Source of the DNA: Siphonodentalium dalli
Taxonomy: Eukaryota > Mollusca > Scaphopoda > Gadilida > Siphonodentaliidae
Direction: 5' to 3'
Length of the DNA: 64,000 nt
NCBI GenBank assembly: GCA_032622095.1
Contig: CP136068.1
Span: 59,544,025 to 59,608,024 of the forward strand
A program made the translations under genes and the position numbers. The number at the start of each line of letters is the position of its first letter. Position 1 is the stretch's first letter. Below the pieces are notes generated by a model. The model was not told the DNA's origin and searched no databases. It saw only the letters and a list, made by a program, of their open reading frames with translations. Shown here in pieces: positions 12,179 through 25,400 of the stretch.

Positions 12179-12700
12179 TCAAATATATATAGCCTTGTTA
12201 AGTCTTTTGGGGAATGAAGTAGATCCCTTAAGTAGAATATCAGACCTCCACAAATTTTGGGCTAATACTGAGAATATTTCATTTCGTATTGTCGAGTATC
12301 TGGGACAATAAAGTAAAAAGTGGTCGGCAGTCTCGACTTCCCCACATGTGCATTTATCAGATTTGTAATGATTGAGACTGAGATCATCATTGAGGTTACT
12401 GCATCCTAGTCGAAGTTGTGTGTGAATTATCTGGGCTTTGCAGCATTTGCTATAGCTATAATGGCGAACGTTCTTTTGTCTTAAACGAAGATTGGAATTC
12501 AATTTATATTTAAGTTTTCTAGAGTTTCAGAATTGTTCAGTTCATCAGATAATTGATTCCACTGGAGTGTTGTTGCGGGCAAGAATGAGCGTTGATATGA
12601 TGATGTGTCCGAAAAGGGGGGGTCTTAAGTCAGTTCTCCGAAAGTAATATCTGTCAGCCCCTGGGTGTTTATGATTAACAGTGTTGCAAGAGCAAAACAA
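12179..12700 (-). pseudogene. LINE reverse transcriptase C-terminus with CxCG...HFLLYCP motif, frameshifted
   Basis: Reading leftward from about 12600, RSFLPATTLQWNQLSDELNN is seen in one frame. After a frameshift near 12510 comes LNSNLRLRQK, then HTQLRLGCSNLNDDL, CTCGEVETADHFLLYCPRY and a stop at 12179. The segment W-N-x-L, then R-x-G, then C-x-C-G-x-x-E-T-x-x-H-F-L-L-x-C is typical of the end of ORF2 in a broad group of metazoan LINEs. A further upstream frame near 12600-12700 (RYYFRRTDLR) probably belongs to it. It is a dead copy in opposite orientation to the fragment at 11022. Confidence 0.8.
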
Positions 12701-13869
12701 ACAAAAGAAAAGTATATACATATAATAATAAACATAGTTATGTTTCATGGAGAAAAGAAACAAAATACTTGGGGAGTCGGCTGGAGAGAATATGACGTTT
12801 AATTATATCTTGAAGATCTGCAACAGAGTTTTGATAATTTCAACTAAGTTATCAGTGGTAAAGTTTCTGGGCAACTTGCTCACATAAACACAATTACAAT
12901 AGGAACATGGATATGTCAGTCGATTTCAACCTATTAGGTCACTCCAACACAGACACATGTATGTGTTATAGAGTGATAAAGCTAAATAAACCCAACCATA
13001 GTCAGACATATGCAGCTGTTAAAGATATAATAGTTAAAAATTAAGTAACTAATAGCACCCGCTCTCCCGCGGCGGAAGCGAAGCGACCAGGGTATACATA
13101 TGCGAATATGAGATATATACTAATCGACTTTTTCGGCCCAATCTTAAAATCAATTGAAATCACCTAAAATAGGATAATTTATTCATAACTGAAGGGTCAG
13201 CCATGGTCAGCGGAGTCCAAAATTCTATTGTTGGCAACGGTCGCCATTTTGTATTGATTAATGCCACCTCGAAATGTGTAATTGGGCAAAATGCTCCAAG
13301 GCAAAAATAAAAAACTTTGATCTAGCAACTGTTTAATAGCTATACTTCATCATATGTAGGAACATCATGCTCCTAAAGCCAAATATATTTTCAAAAAGTG
13401 AATGTAAATTGAACAAAAGCTCTGGTTAACAATAAAGTTAAATTGCATGAAAAAGTTTTGTTTACATATTTCATAAAATTATTAAAAATATTTACCCCAA
13501 AAGAGGAGTCTAGCGACCTTGCTGGCCGTTTACATATTATCTTCAATTTTCTAACGGTATTTCCGCCTACAAAATTGATGAAATATTCTCAAAGTTCTAG
13601 GCCGACAAACGGAAACTTTAAGTTCCGATTGAAAGATCGCAGAGTCATTTTAAGATTGCTTCTTGGGAAACCAGTAAAGGCGTCATGACATCAAGACGTA
13701 TATCATGATGTCACTACCTACACCGGCGCGCAAAATTCCAGACAGGACTGCGTCGATGGCCAGACAGCTGAGACTCGTATTACATGGCAGGCTAAATATC
13801 CACATTTACGTTATATGTGATTATTTACATACATTGTATATATAATTTTCTTGTGTCCCATTATAATTA
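12701..13869. other. Unassigned sequence
   Basis: I see no recognisable gene, exon or well-supported repeat. A GC-richer word 'agcacccgctctcccgcggc' near 13056 stands out against AT-rich surroundings. Confidence 0.4.
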
Positions 13870-14646
13870 GGGTGGATACACACATGCATGTAATTTCTGT
13901 ATGTAAAATACATGTATTTTTCATGGCCACACCAATAATTGACAACATTAATCACCTGCGCGCGAGCGGTTCATTGTTAACAGGCCAGACAAGTGAGCAG
14001 TGCTAATCGAAGTCAAATTGTCTTCTATCAGTACATTTAAGGCCAGTCCAAAACATGTCTTCTCTCAAGGATGCGGAAATTAGTCAAGTCTGTGTGATAT
14101 CTGGCATTTTATTAATGCACGACCACCAGAAGCCATACGTCTGGCATATACAGGCTTGATGTAGAACATTTTCAACCATGATGCTTGTTTGGTGGGGTCT
14201 CGAAAGGTTCAAATCACTAAGGGACTTAGTTGAATGTATCGGTCGGAATAATCTGGGCAAGAAGGTACAATATGATATGTTTTACTTAAATAGCTCAGAG
14301 TTAGCCACCCCTGCCTGGTATACCTTTCGGGGTCATATATAGCCCTGCATGAGTCGGGGAAATCCTGATCCACCACTGCTATAAATAAGAGAGGACCGGT
14401 AATTATTTAAATAGAAAGTCTACCATATGGGTTGTCCCACGAACAATTATTTTAAGTGGCCTGGCGACTCGGTCCAAGTTAACGGCTTATCTACATTCCG
14501 ACTTAATTGGAACTAGAACTCAGTGCGTTCAACAAGTAGGCAATGATTGGGTTGTCAGTGGACACATATTACATCGTCTGTATGATCCATGTAAAACGCC
14601 AAATACACGATAATTACAGAGATTACATGCACGTGTGTATCCACCC
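13870..14646. mobile_element. Non-autonomous DNA transposon, possibly PIF/Harbinger-type, flanked by TTA
   Basis: The left end GGGTGGATACACACATGCAT is matched inverted at the right end, ATGCACGTGTGTATCCACCC (14627-14646), with similarity continuing inward ('tgtaatttctgta' versus 'acagagattaca'). TTA is present at both flanks (13867-13869 and 14647-14649). A 3-bp TTA/TWA target duplication is typical of PIF/Harbinger elements. At 777 bp with no transposase motif it would be non-autonomous. A 3-bp match is weak evidence by itself. Confidence 0.55.
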
Positions 14647-14779
14647 TTAGGGTTTATCATCAAATCCTTCTATAAAGATAACAATTCATCCGATAATCCC
14701 ATGAACAGTAACAAGCGGGTGCAAATTACGTGTACATACATGATCATATTATCATAATAGCTCTTAACATATTATGTTA

Positions 14780-16530
14780 TTTTGTTAGCTGCATATTAAA
14801 AAGTTATGGGATCATTGAAATTAGAGACCAATCAATACCTGAACATCTATACAAGTGAGGGGTGTATAGACCTGGATATAAAATATTTTAATGCAGAATA
14901 TCAGATAAATAAAGGTGAGATATGAGAATGGTCAGATTGAAAATATTAGAGTCATAACATTGGATCGCATACAGTATATCAATGGCTAATTTTATTCTAA
15001 GCTGATCGTTGGAAGACACAATGTCTGTAAATAGCAGAAATATTATTAAATGTAGGGTTAATATTTTCAAAACCATTCCATCAATACCAAAATATACACA
15101 GGTGAAGAATGTGTCATGATTAACCTGAATGAGATTATAAAAGTGATCGGGTAGAAAAATATTTGACCAATAAGTCAGTCTCAAGAATACAAGCACCATT
15201 ATTATTATCCTGCAGTCCAAATGCAATTGAGGGAATTTCAAAATAAGATATTGAATGTTCAATTGGTGGCTTATAGAAATCCTTTCTCAACCTGGCTCAA
15301 GGTGAAAGAGATAATTTAACATCTGCCTATGGAATGGGTTATTTTTAATCCCAAAATCCATGTAAGTGAAAAGTGGATCACCATCAACCTGGACACAGAA
15401 TAGGAGAATGATCAGATGAAAAACATCACAAGACCAAATGATATGTGGAGAGTGTTAATCATTTTCAATGACATCATATGATGGAACTACGGAATTGATG
15501 GGTTAATTTATTTCTAAGATACAGTGTCTGTAAACAACAATGTCTATAAACAGCAATGTCTGTAAAACATCCCTACAAATAAACAATGGACCATTCCAAT
15601 TTAATCTATTAGAATAGGTGTCTTATTGAGTGTACATTAATGAACCTGTTTCAACGTAGGGGTTAACTTAATATTGCACAGAAAACTAGAGAGCCATCCA
15701 ATAATTATATTTTGACAGATTTTATCAACAGACTCTGCTAGCCATGTGTTATTTATCTATCTATCTAGTGTCCAGCTAAACATAACTCAAACCAATAATG
15801 CAGGATCTGTGTGATGAGAACTTCTCTTCAAATCTCACAGTGGCAAACAGGTATTAATTACATTATCAGTTACTTAAATTATAAAGGGCTATAACTCTGT
15901 TAAAATATATCGGATCAAACCCCAATTCGAACTTGATCTGTATTTCACGATGAGGACCACATGTACCAAATTTGGTGTCGATCAGATGAAAAATATTGAA
16001 GTCATCACAGCTTGGATGAATTCTATTTAAAAACAAGAGTGGAAAGGGTTAACTAAACCATACCAAAATCCATACAAATGAAGTATGTGATAACAAAAAC
16101 CTAGGTAAGAAATATGAGGCATATCAGAAGATAATTAATTGTTTGACTGAGATGCATCAGATAGCATTTGTGTGCAGGGTTAATTATTTTCTAAACCGAT
16201 CAACCAATCGATACCAAAAACTATACAGATCAGGTGTGTGTCATCATGAACCTACATATCAAATATGAACACAATCGGACAAAAAATACTTTGATTACAG
16301 CATCGGATAGCTCATGCCTATGTGTGGATGCAAAGTGTTAATAATTTCTAAACTGATCAACTGATCGATACCAAAAACTATACAGGTGAGGAGTGTGTCA
16401 TCATAAACATGCACATAATATTTTAACACGATCCGATAAAAAATATTTTTGTAATCGAATTGAATAGCAAGTGTCTACGGACAGACGGACAGACAGACAG
16501 ATGAAATAGGATGGTTGATCCAGACGTCAG
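14780..16530 (+). repeat. Diverged tandem array (family G), monomer about 160-190 bp
   Basis: Repeated words are 'gggttaat', 'ttctaaaccgatcaaccaat', 'cgataccaaaaactatacag', 'gtgtgtcatcatgaac' and 'aaatatgaacacaatcgga'. Copies near 16170-16440 are fairly similar; those at 14800-15700 are strongly diverged. One 'gggctataactctg' monomer at 15888 links it to families B and C. The array ends with a GGACAGACGGACAGACAGAC microsatellite (16480-16500). No clear terminal hairpin remains. Confidence 0.6.
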
Positions 16531-16554
16531 CATTATGTGTACCATGTGTGCCGA

Positions 16555-16809
16555 CATATTCAAATTTGAAATCCAAGATGGCTGCTGGCGGCCATGTTTT
16601 TCATCGAAATTTGGAAAAATTTGATAGCACCCATCTATAGATCAACCTGAAGCTACGTATGAAGTTTCGTGAAGATCGGATGAGGGATGCAGCCTGTAGG
16701 GTGTGCCGAAGGAAATAGTTGAAGGATGGCCGCACGCACACTGCAATACCTGAATGATGGACACCAACCCGTGGCAATACCTCAAACTTTAATTTGTAAA
16801 GTTGAGCTA
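16555..16809 (+). repeat. Family A-related 3' fragment
   Basis: One monomer ('aaatccaagatggctgctgg') is followed by 'gaagatcggatgagggatgc' and a diverged microsatellite. The 3' hairpin has arms CTCAAACTTTA and TAAAGTTGAG, ending GAGCTA. 16810-17418 contains no feature I can name. Confidence 0.75.
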
Positions 16810-17903
16810 AATATATTACCAATACCACCCACAAACTTTGGTTAAATATCAGGTTATCAGCCTTTAAAGCTGTTATATCAGCATTAATCATTCACTCAAT
16901 GTTGCTATTTATGCTTTTGTGTGCAGCAGTTATGTGTAACAGTATTATTCTGGCTGTTGAAGTATTGACTCTGAAAACAATTCCTAACAAGCTGACTTCA
17001 GTGTCATTCGATGCAGAATAACACACTGGTGAACATATCCAAAATCTGCTGTGGGTCCAACATGGTTGTCAATATTACATCAGTTCTCGAAATATGTCAT
17101 TGTATGATATGTTGTGGTATAGGAATTATGCAGTTATAACAGTTTTATTAAATTAGAGTGAGAATAGAGTGACACGGACAGAAAATATACAATCTCGGCC
17201 ATAAAATGGCTGTAAAAATGGCTGCTTCTCCAAGACATGCCATGATGAAAGCAACATATTGGATAACCACCTTACTTTACTGGTAACATAAAAGCCTGTT
17301 GTTAATTATTTTTAAAGGTACACATATCATTAAACAGGCCCATCTGAAGGATGACTGTAATCATAATCTATTACATTTGAAAAAAATTTAACCAGCACTC
17401 GTAATCATAATCAAGTAAACGAGAGGCCGATCACGATCGGCAGATGTTAACCCATCCCTTGGCGATAGTAAATTACTATGATCGGAATCATAAATGAGAG
17501 TTTTGGTGTTGAATTATAGAGTATACTGTTATGTACTATTATAGACAAATGTACATAACACAAATTATTGGAATTTATGGGTCACTCGAATTTATATAAG
17601 AGAATGCACTGGTACAGCTAAACCACCACAGCCTTGGGATAAATGTGAAAGGTGGCCTGGACATGGAATACTTGGGTTAAGAGAGTCCAATTTAAGTTTA
17701 CAATAATGTATCACATTCTAACAACAATATAGTATACAGATCCACCTGACTGCTGACCCATTAATATCAATTAAATAGCAGAGCTGTCAACAGATCACAA
17801 GAATTGTTTATGTTGAACACTGACTTCTCCATTAAACCAATAACAATTATAATGACCTCAGACCATCTGAAGATATCACTCAACAGCACAGATGTCCAAG
17901 CCT

Positions 17904-18828
17904 TAGTGTTCAAACGATTAGTCGACAAATAATCGTCGACATTGGTTTGTCGGAAAATCGACTCTAACTTCCACAGTCGACTAGTCAGAATACAGTATAT
18001 AATCTCATCAGCTGGCCTTGACAATGCATGGTTTCACTAAATGTGGGTCAGAAAAGCAGCAAAGATAGCTAGTCTATGTTCAAGAAGCTTTCCAAAGTCC
18101 GAACATATGTAATAATGTCGAGCTTGACATAGAACTACGCCGAAACGGCGAAATTGTCATGAAACGGCGACAATTAACTTGCTGAGAAAATTATTCTTGT
18201 TATATATATACTCCCTATACCGCAAATATTCGTAGTGCGCATTTTTATCCAACACAGGTAAAGAGGGAGGGGCTTCCACAAAAGTGTTCGTCGATATTAA
18301 CTGAGTCTAACTCTCTGCTTGCTACGTACGCCTTACGGAAGTTATGGCAACTTACAAAGTAGGCCTATGTACGCATCATCGTATATATAATCATTATAAT
18401 GTGTGTCACACAGTGTGTGTGTTTTCTTTTGTTTTTTTTTATTTTGATCTGACTCGGAGACTGAGTATCGTTTATTTTCTATACCCTGGCAGGGAAGTAT
18501 TTATTTGATTTCATGATTAAACAGAAAATCCCTCAATTATTTCCTCAATTATTTATTCTCATTATCATTGTAGATTCGTAGGGAACTTATTTTCGATCGG
18601 TGGGTTTCTAGAGCACCGGTTAATTTGCAACAAAACCACGTGACGTGTCACATGATTCAATTCTCCGATCACAGTAGAGTGTAAATATTGTGATGATGGC
18701 ACGGAATTTGTAATTTTCTTTCACATGTGTTTCATTAGTATAAGGTTGGTGATGTATTTTGTCGACGTCGACTCGACTTTTGGGGTTCGACTAGTCGACT
18801 CCAGAATCCCAGAGTCGTTTGAACACTA
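17904..18828. mobile_element. hAT-type non-autonomous DNA transposon with perfect 8-bp target duplication
   Basis: The left end TAGTGTTCAAACGA (17904-17917) and right end TCGTTTGAACACTA (18815-18828) form a perfect 14-bp terminal inverted repeat, with TCGACTAGTCGAC-like words subterminally. It is flanked by CCAAGCCT at 17896-17903 and 18829-18836. The paralogous family C copy near 52996 shows the empty site ('ccaagtctactg'). An 8-bp duplication and ends of the form TAGTG...CACTA are hallmarks of the hAT superfamily. No transposase frame is present. Confidence 0.88.
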
Positions 18829-19299
18829 CCAAGCCTACGGTTAATACCATGTGATGTTTATTTTTGAATCTTTATTTTAAATTAGATACCATAGCTTTCT
18901 TTATCAGATTATTTGCACATCAACTGGCATAAGAGACATCAGGAAATAATATAGACTTATCAATAGCTAAGTAGTCCAAAGGCATGAGATGGAATTGGTG
19001 AATTGGGTTTAAAGTCGCTCCAAACAAATTTACCAGTACATAACACAAGATTATGGACCGATTTTAAACCAAATTTGGTGTGGTGACTCAGGGTACGCTT
19101 GGCAGAGTTATAATGGTGTTAGTTTTTCAAATTTTTTTTTTTTTAATTATTTAAAAAAAAATAAAAAATTATTAGGCCAAAACAAAACAGTTTTTTGATT
19201 CGCGGGCAATTTTTTTTGAGAATCGATGAGGGAGCGAGGGTTTTATTTTTATTTTTTATTTTTTTTATGGCGATAATGCCCATAGTTAGCATGGGTTAT

Positions 19300-20540
19300 T
19301 ATACCTTCCCAGGTTAAGAAAATCTAAGGAGAACATTGTTTTGATATAAACTAATGTATTCCACTATAAAGAATGACCAATTATCACATTATACTACCCG
19401 TACATCAAATCTGAAATAAAGAATGACATAAATATATGACATTGTACTATCCGTACATCAGGTAGGGATTTACCAGAATGATATATATATACTAGTACAA
19501 TGTATATTTCAATTTACTGAACCATTGTTGATATATTTGATATATGTATTTACCTTTTTATAGTATATATCTATTTATATCAGACCTGTTTACTTTCATA
19601 ATTGGAAATAGGGAGATTTAGTGAAAAATAGGGAGATTTTTTCAATGTCAGTAACATGGAAAACATTTCATATTTTTTAAATGCAACAGTCTATGACATT
19701 TATATAGACTGTTTGTTGCATTTGGTTTGCATCTGCCACACCTCAGTTACCCGTTTCTTGATTTTCTGCATTCAAAGGCACACCCTTTCGGTAGTATTCA
19801 GTTTAGTACATCTATGCACAATTAACAGCCTTGACACCGACTACCGAGTGTCTAATTTCTAAAATCACTGAATCATTGGGAATAAAATTACGATTTTTCG
19901 GTTATGGATCACGCTTTATTTCCAACAAGCCAAAATACGATTAAAAATATATTTGCACACTATAAAATGGTGTTCTCGGATAATTTTGTAGCCAAATATA
20001 TTCAGTAACATCGGTGAATTTAAAGAGAATATGATTATTGAGGTCCGTTCGATTCGCGTCCTGTTACTGCGTATATATAAAACACGGAATACCACAAAGA
20101 CGGAAACGGAACTAAAACAAACAAAAAGTTTAAATCGGGATTATAAATTTTATATCTATCTATATACTTTAATATTTATTCATCTATAGTTACTATACAT
20201 GCTAGCCATAAAACTATTATACGAAACCAGCATACACATTGCCAATACGCACCATATTTCTTTCCAGTTTGCGTTTCCGAAATTGGAAATCTCATATAAT
20301 TTGTTTACCTTGCGGAAACACATTTGACTTAATAAACTTGGGGTTTGGGCAGCTTGTGGTGACAATATACCTGGTAGTTATCGTTGCCTAGTGTCTGTTT
20401 TTGAATACCAACACATACACCATTGTATGTCTATCATATTCGATGTTTGAAACATAACTAATTTCTCTTTTCTAGTTTCCTATTTTCGTGTTATCATTTG
20501 AAAATCGTAATAAAATGGTTCAACGCGGGCCTTTTTTCCA
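19300..20540. other. Unassigned insertion within the family C element
   Basis: This 1.2 kb is absent from the other family C copies (compare 53180-53340). It has no recognisable coding motif. Short T- and A-rich tracts and a 'gggagattta/gggagatttt' duplication near 19610-19640 are the only structure I see. Open frames at 19656 and 20180-20365 (minus) are short and unsupported. Confidence 0.4.
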
Positions 20541-20908
20541 GACGCGGCTATGCCCGAGAATCAAAACTTTTTTTTTTTGGCCTTATATATTATTTTTATT
20601 TATTTATTCATATTCATTTTTTTGTTGTTAAATTGAGCAAGGAAATAAATCTTTTTTTTGAGTGAATATATATTTTCGAAAAAGGGCCATAACTCAGTTA
20701 AAAATAGTCCGATCAAACCCATATTCGAACTCGATCCGTCTTTTATGCTAAGAAATTCATATACAAAATTTGGTTCTGATCAGATATAAAATGTTCGAGT
20801 TATCGCACCATGCGTAAAGTGTCACCAGACAGACAGACGGACTAACGACGAGTGGTCAATCCGGACAACGACAATATGTTTACCATACTATGGTATGGGT
20901 AAACATAA

Positions 20909-21236
20909 TAAAAAGTAAATCAAGTATATTAAAAGACTGTATCTTGTGACTGGGGCATTATTGATGGTGAAAATAAGTACAATGTCAACTATTTTTTCAC
21001 ATTCTTGTTGGTGACAATGGTTTGACAAGTATTATTTTTCACTGTGAATGCCTTCCATTGCTTTAATATCTCAAATCTAGATCTAAGGCCAGTCAGCCTG
21101 AGTCAGCTGCAAATAGCATAAAGTCTATCAAGTATGAGTGATAAGTGAGGCTATTATAAATGGAGTGCGACAAACACATCATTGATAAAACATGTGGAAC
21201 ATGGCTTGTGACAACAAATTTATATTAAAAAAAAAT
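20909..21236. other. Unassigned sequence between family C and B elements
   Basis: AT-rich, with no exon, hairpin or repeat that I recognise. It may be RBM48 intron or downstream flank. Confidence 0.4.
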
Positions 21237-24200
21237 AACAAGAGGTACGCTGTCGCGTGGCATTTGCCCCCGACCGTAGCAATTCGGATTAAGCATGGAC
21301 GAAACTGCGGATATCCGAGGAGGTCTATATGACTCCAAAAGAAGTTCGTACTAGAAATTCCGGAAACCCAAAAACAAGCGATCCAGAAACCCAAAAACAA
21401 GCAAAAATTCAAATTTTCTAAGTTGAAAAAAGGGCCATAACTCTGGCAAAAATCATCAGATCATACCCAAATTCGCACTTGACATGTATTTTCATATAAC
21501 TGATCAACAAAAATACGGGATTTGCAATCGTGCCACCAAAGCTCACGCTATCATCTGGAAACCAAAAAAACAAGAGAAAAATTGAATTTTCTAAGTAAAA
21601 ACAGGGCCATAACTCTGGTGAAAATGGGTGGACAAAACCCGCGCTATGCATGTAGTTGTTCCCCCATGCTGCTCTATCACCATACCAAATATCAGCTAAA
21701 TCTGCCCAGCGGTTGCTGAACAATAATGCAAAATGTTTGTACGGACAAAATTGAATTTTCTAAGTCAAAAAAGGGCCATAACTCTGGTGAAAATTAGTGG
21801 ACGAAACCCGCGCTATGCATGTAGCTGTTCCCCATGCTACTCTATCACCATACGAAATATCAGCTAAATCTGCCCAGCGGTTGCTGAACAATAATGCAAA
21901 AATGTTTGTACGGACGAATAAAATTGAAATTTTCTAAGTTGAAAAAAGGGCCATAACTCTGGCAAAAATCATCAGATCATACCCAAATTCGCAGTTGATA
22001 TGTATTTTCATATAACCGATCCACAAAAATACGGGATTTGCAATCGTGCCACCAAAGCTTACGCTATCATCTGGAAACCCAAAAAAACAAGAGAAAAATT
22101 GAATTTTCTAAGTAAAAAAAAGGGCCATAACTCTGGTAAAAATGGGTGGACAAAATCCGCGCTATGCATGTAGTTGTTCCCCCATGCTGCTCTATCACCA
22201 TACCAAATATCAGCTAAATCTGCCCAGCGGTTGCTGAACAATAATGCAAAATGTTTGTACGGACAAAATTGAATTTTCTAAGTAAATGAAAGTGTCAATG
22301 ACACTGTAGCTCAACTTATGTAGGGGAATAATTTAATGGTTGACAGTAAATGGAGGAATAGGAAAAGTGCTAATTGAAATGTCTAAGTAAGACTAGATGT
22401 ACATGTCAATATCAACATTCATAACAGGTTTCATAATGATCGGATCAGGGATGTGGTGATTATGGTGTGCCAAAGGATTTATTGATGCAAAGAGTAAATT
22501 CTAAAATGGCCACCGGCAGCCATGTTTTTTTCCGAATTACCCCGAAATGACTTGTTCCCATCTACAGCCTTTACAAATCTCATAATGATCTGATCAAAGG
22601 TATGACCTGTAGCCTGTGCCAATGGATTTAGTCATGCAAAGAGTAAAATCCAAGATGGCTGCTGGCGGACATGTTTTTCGGCTGAACGACCCCAAAATGA
22701 CTCGTTTCCCATCTACATGTCATTGTTAACATACATGACAAATTTCTTGAAGTTCCGACCAAAGCTACGACCTGTAGCCCGCACCAAAGGATTTATTCAT
22801 GCAAAGAGTAAAATCCAATATGGCTGCTGGCGGACATGTTTTTTAGCCAAACGACCCCAAAATGACTCGTTCCCATCTACATGTTAATATTAACATCCAT
22901 GATAAATATCATGATGATCAGACAAACAGTAGGACATGTAGCCCGTGCCAATGGATTGAATTTTGAAATCCAAGATGGCTGCCAGCGGCCATGTTTTTTG
23001 GCTGTATGACCCCAAAATGACTCGTTCCCAAATACATATCAATATTCATGACAAATTTCATAAAGGTCAGATTAAGGTACGACCTGTAACCCGCGCCAAA
23101 GGATTTAGTCATGCAAAGAGTAAAATCCAAGATGGCTGCTGGCGGCCATGTTTTTTGGCCGAACGACCCCAAAATCACTCATTCCCATCTACATGTCATT
23201 GTTAACATCCATGACAAATTTCATGAAGTTCTGACCAAAGCTACAACATGTAGCCCGCGCCAAAGAATTTAGTCATGCAAAGAGTAAAATCCAAGATGGC
23301 TGCTGGCGGCCATGTTTTTTGGCTGAACGACCCCAAAATCACTCGTTCCCATCTACATGTCAATATTAACATCCATGTCACATTTCATGATGATCAGACG
23401 AACAGCACGATCTGTAGCCCGCGCCAATGAATTGAATTTTGAAATCCAAAATGGCCACCAGCGGCCATGTTTTTTGGCCGAATGACCCCAAAATGACTCG
23501 TTCCCATCTACATGTCAATGTCAACATTCATGACAAAATTCATAAAGATCAGACCATAGGTACGACCTGTAGCCCGCGCCAAAGGATTTAGTCATGCAAA
23601 GAGTAAAATCTATGGTGGCTGCTGGCGGCCATGTTTTTTGGCCGAACAAACCCCAAAATCACTCGTTCCCATCCACATGTCATTGTTAACATCCATGACA
23701 AATTTCATGAAGTTCTGATCAAAACTACGACCTGTAGCCTGCGCCAAAGGATTTAGTCATGCAAAGAGTAAAATCCAAGATGGCTGCCAGCGGCCATGTT
23801 TTTTGGCCGAACGACCCCAAAATGACTCGTTCCCATCTACATGTCAATATTAACATCCATGACAAATTTCATAATGAATAGACGAACAGTACGACCTGTA
23901 GCCCGCGCCAATGGATTGAATTTTGAAATCCAAAATGGACACCAGCGGCCATGTTTTTTGGCCGAATGACCCCAAAATGACTCGTTCCCATCTACATGTC
24001 AATGTCAACATTCATGACAAATTTCATAAAGATCAGACCAAAGGTACGACCTGTAGCCCGCGCCAAAGGATTTAGTCATGCAAAGAGTAAAATCCAAGAT
24101 GGCTGCTGGTGGCCATGTTTTTTGGCCGAACAACCCCAAAATCACTCGTTCCCATCTACATGTCATTGTTAACATCCATGACAAATTTCATGAAGTTCCG

Positions 24201-25353
24201 ATCAAAACTACGACCTGTAGCCTGCGCCAAAGGATTTAGTCATGCAAAGAGTAAAATCCAAGATGGCTGCTGACGGCCATGTTTATTGGCCGAACGACCC
24301 CAAAATGACTCGTTCCCATCTACATGTCAATATTAACATCCATGACAAATTTCATGATGATCAAACAAACAGTACGACCTGTAGCCCGCGCCAATGGATT
24401 GAATTTTGAAATCCAAGATGGCCACCAGCGGCCATGTTTTTTGGCCGAATGACCCCAAAATGACTCGTTCCCATCTACATGTCAATGTCAACATTCATGC
24501 AAAATTTCATAAAGATCAGACCAAAGGTACGACCTGTAGCCCGCGCCAAAGGAAATTGTTGACGGACACACGGACGACGGACGCCAAGCCATGGCAATAG
24601 CTCAAACTTACAAAAGTAAGTTGAGCTAAAAAAGAGCCATAACTCTGGTGAAAATGGGTGGACGAAACCCGCGCTATGCATGTAGCTGTTCCCCATGCTA
24701 CTCTTTCACCATACGAAATAGCGGTTGCTGAACAATAATGCAAAAATGTTTGTACGGACGAATAAAATTGAAATTTTCTAAGTTGAAAAAAGGGCCATAA
24801 CTCTGGCAAAAATCATCAGATCATACCCAAATTCGCAGTTGATATGTATTTTCATATAACCGATCCACAAAAATACGGGATTTGCAATCGTGCCACCAAA
24901 GCTCACGCTATCATCTGGAAACCCAAAAAACAAGAGAAAAATTGAATTTTCTAAGTAAAAAAGGGCCATAACTCTGGTGAAAATGGGTGGACAAAACCCG
25001 CGCTATGCATGTAGTTGTTCCCCCATGCTGCTCTATCACCATACCAAATATCAGCTAAATCTGCCCAGCGGTTGCTGAACAATAATGCAAAATGTTTGTA
25101 TGGACAAAATTGAATTTTCTAAGTAAAAAAAGGGCCATAACTCTGGTGAAAATGGGTGGACGAAACCAGCGCTATGCATGTAGCTGTTCCCCCACGCTGC
25201 TCTATCACCATACCAAATATCAGCTAAATCTGCTCAGCGGTTGCTGAACAATAATGCAAAATGTTTGTACGGACGGACGGACGTACGGAAGTACGTACGT
25301 ACGGATGGAGATGTCAACTATATACCCGCCGACTTCAAGTCGGGGGCATAATA
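21237..25353 (+). repeat. Family B element with a family A element inside it
   Basis: The 5' end 'aacaagaggt' leads into a weak hairpin ACGC-TGTC-GCGT, then TGCCCCCGAC (21265-21274). The core has monomers with 'gggccataactctgg', 'cgctatgcatgtagctgttc' and 'cagcggttgctgaacaataa'. A GGACGGACGTACGG microsatellite precedes the 3' hairpin CCGACTT-C-AAGTCGG (25329-25343), which runs into GTCGGGGGCA (25339-25348), the exact inverse of the 5' word. The core is split by the family A copy at 22283-24628. The element ends about 50 bp before RBM48 exon sequence at 25401. Confidence 0.87.
22283..24628 (+). repeat. Family A element nested in the family B core
   Basis: The 5' hairpin AGTGTCA-A-TGACACT (22291-22305) is followed by TAGCTCAACTTA (22307-22318). 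The 3' right arm TAAGTTGAGCTA is at 24617-24628. On the left it joins 'gaattttctaagtaa'; on the right it joins 'aaaagagccataactctgg'. The insertion point is therefore the A run between two B monomers. The copy at 29464-31425 sits at the same point of another B element. Core monomers of two subtypes alternate. Confidence 0.88.
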
Positions 25354-25400
25354 ATAGGACAGCTTAACTTTCAGGGTTAGCTGTGAAATTGCTACATTAC

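Larger units (their letters stand above)
17419..20908 (+). repeat. Family C element, complete but interrupted
   Basis: The 5' hairpin GCCGATC-AC-GATCGGC (17426-17441) is followed by TGTTAACCCAT (17445-17455). The 3' hairpin at 20878-20904 (arms GTTTACCATAC and GTATGGGTAAAC, one bulge) ends in ATGGGTAAACA (20895-20905), a one-mismatch inverse of the 5' word. A long 5' leader ('taagagaatgcactggtaca') is shared with copies at 33829 and 52512. Only one 'gggccataactc' monomer precedes the ACAGACAGACGG microsatellite. It is interrupted by a hAT-type element at 17904-18828 and by unassigned sequence at about 19300-20540. Confidence 0.82.

Noticed and set aside
14888-15262. 124-codon minus-strand frame
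   Set aside because: Lies across diverged family G monomers and has a hydrophobic AT-rich composition typical of chance frames.
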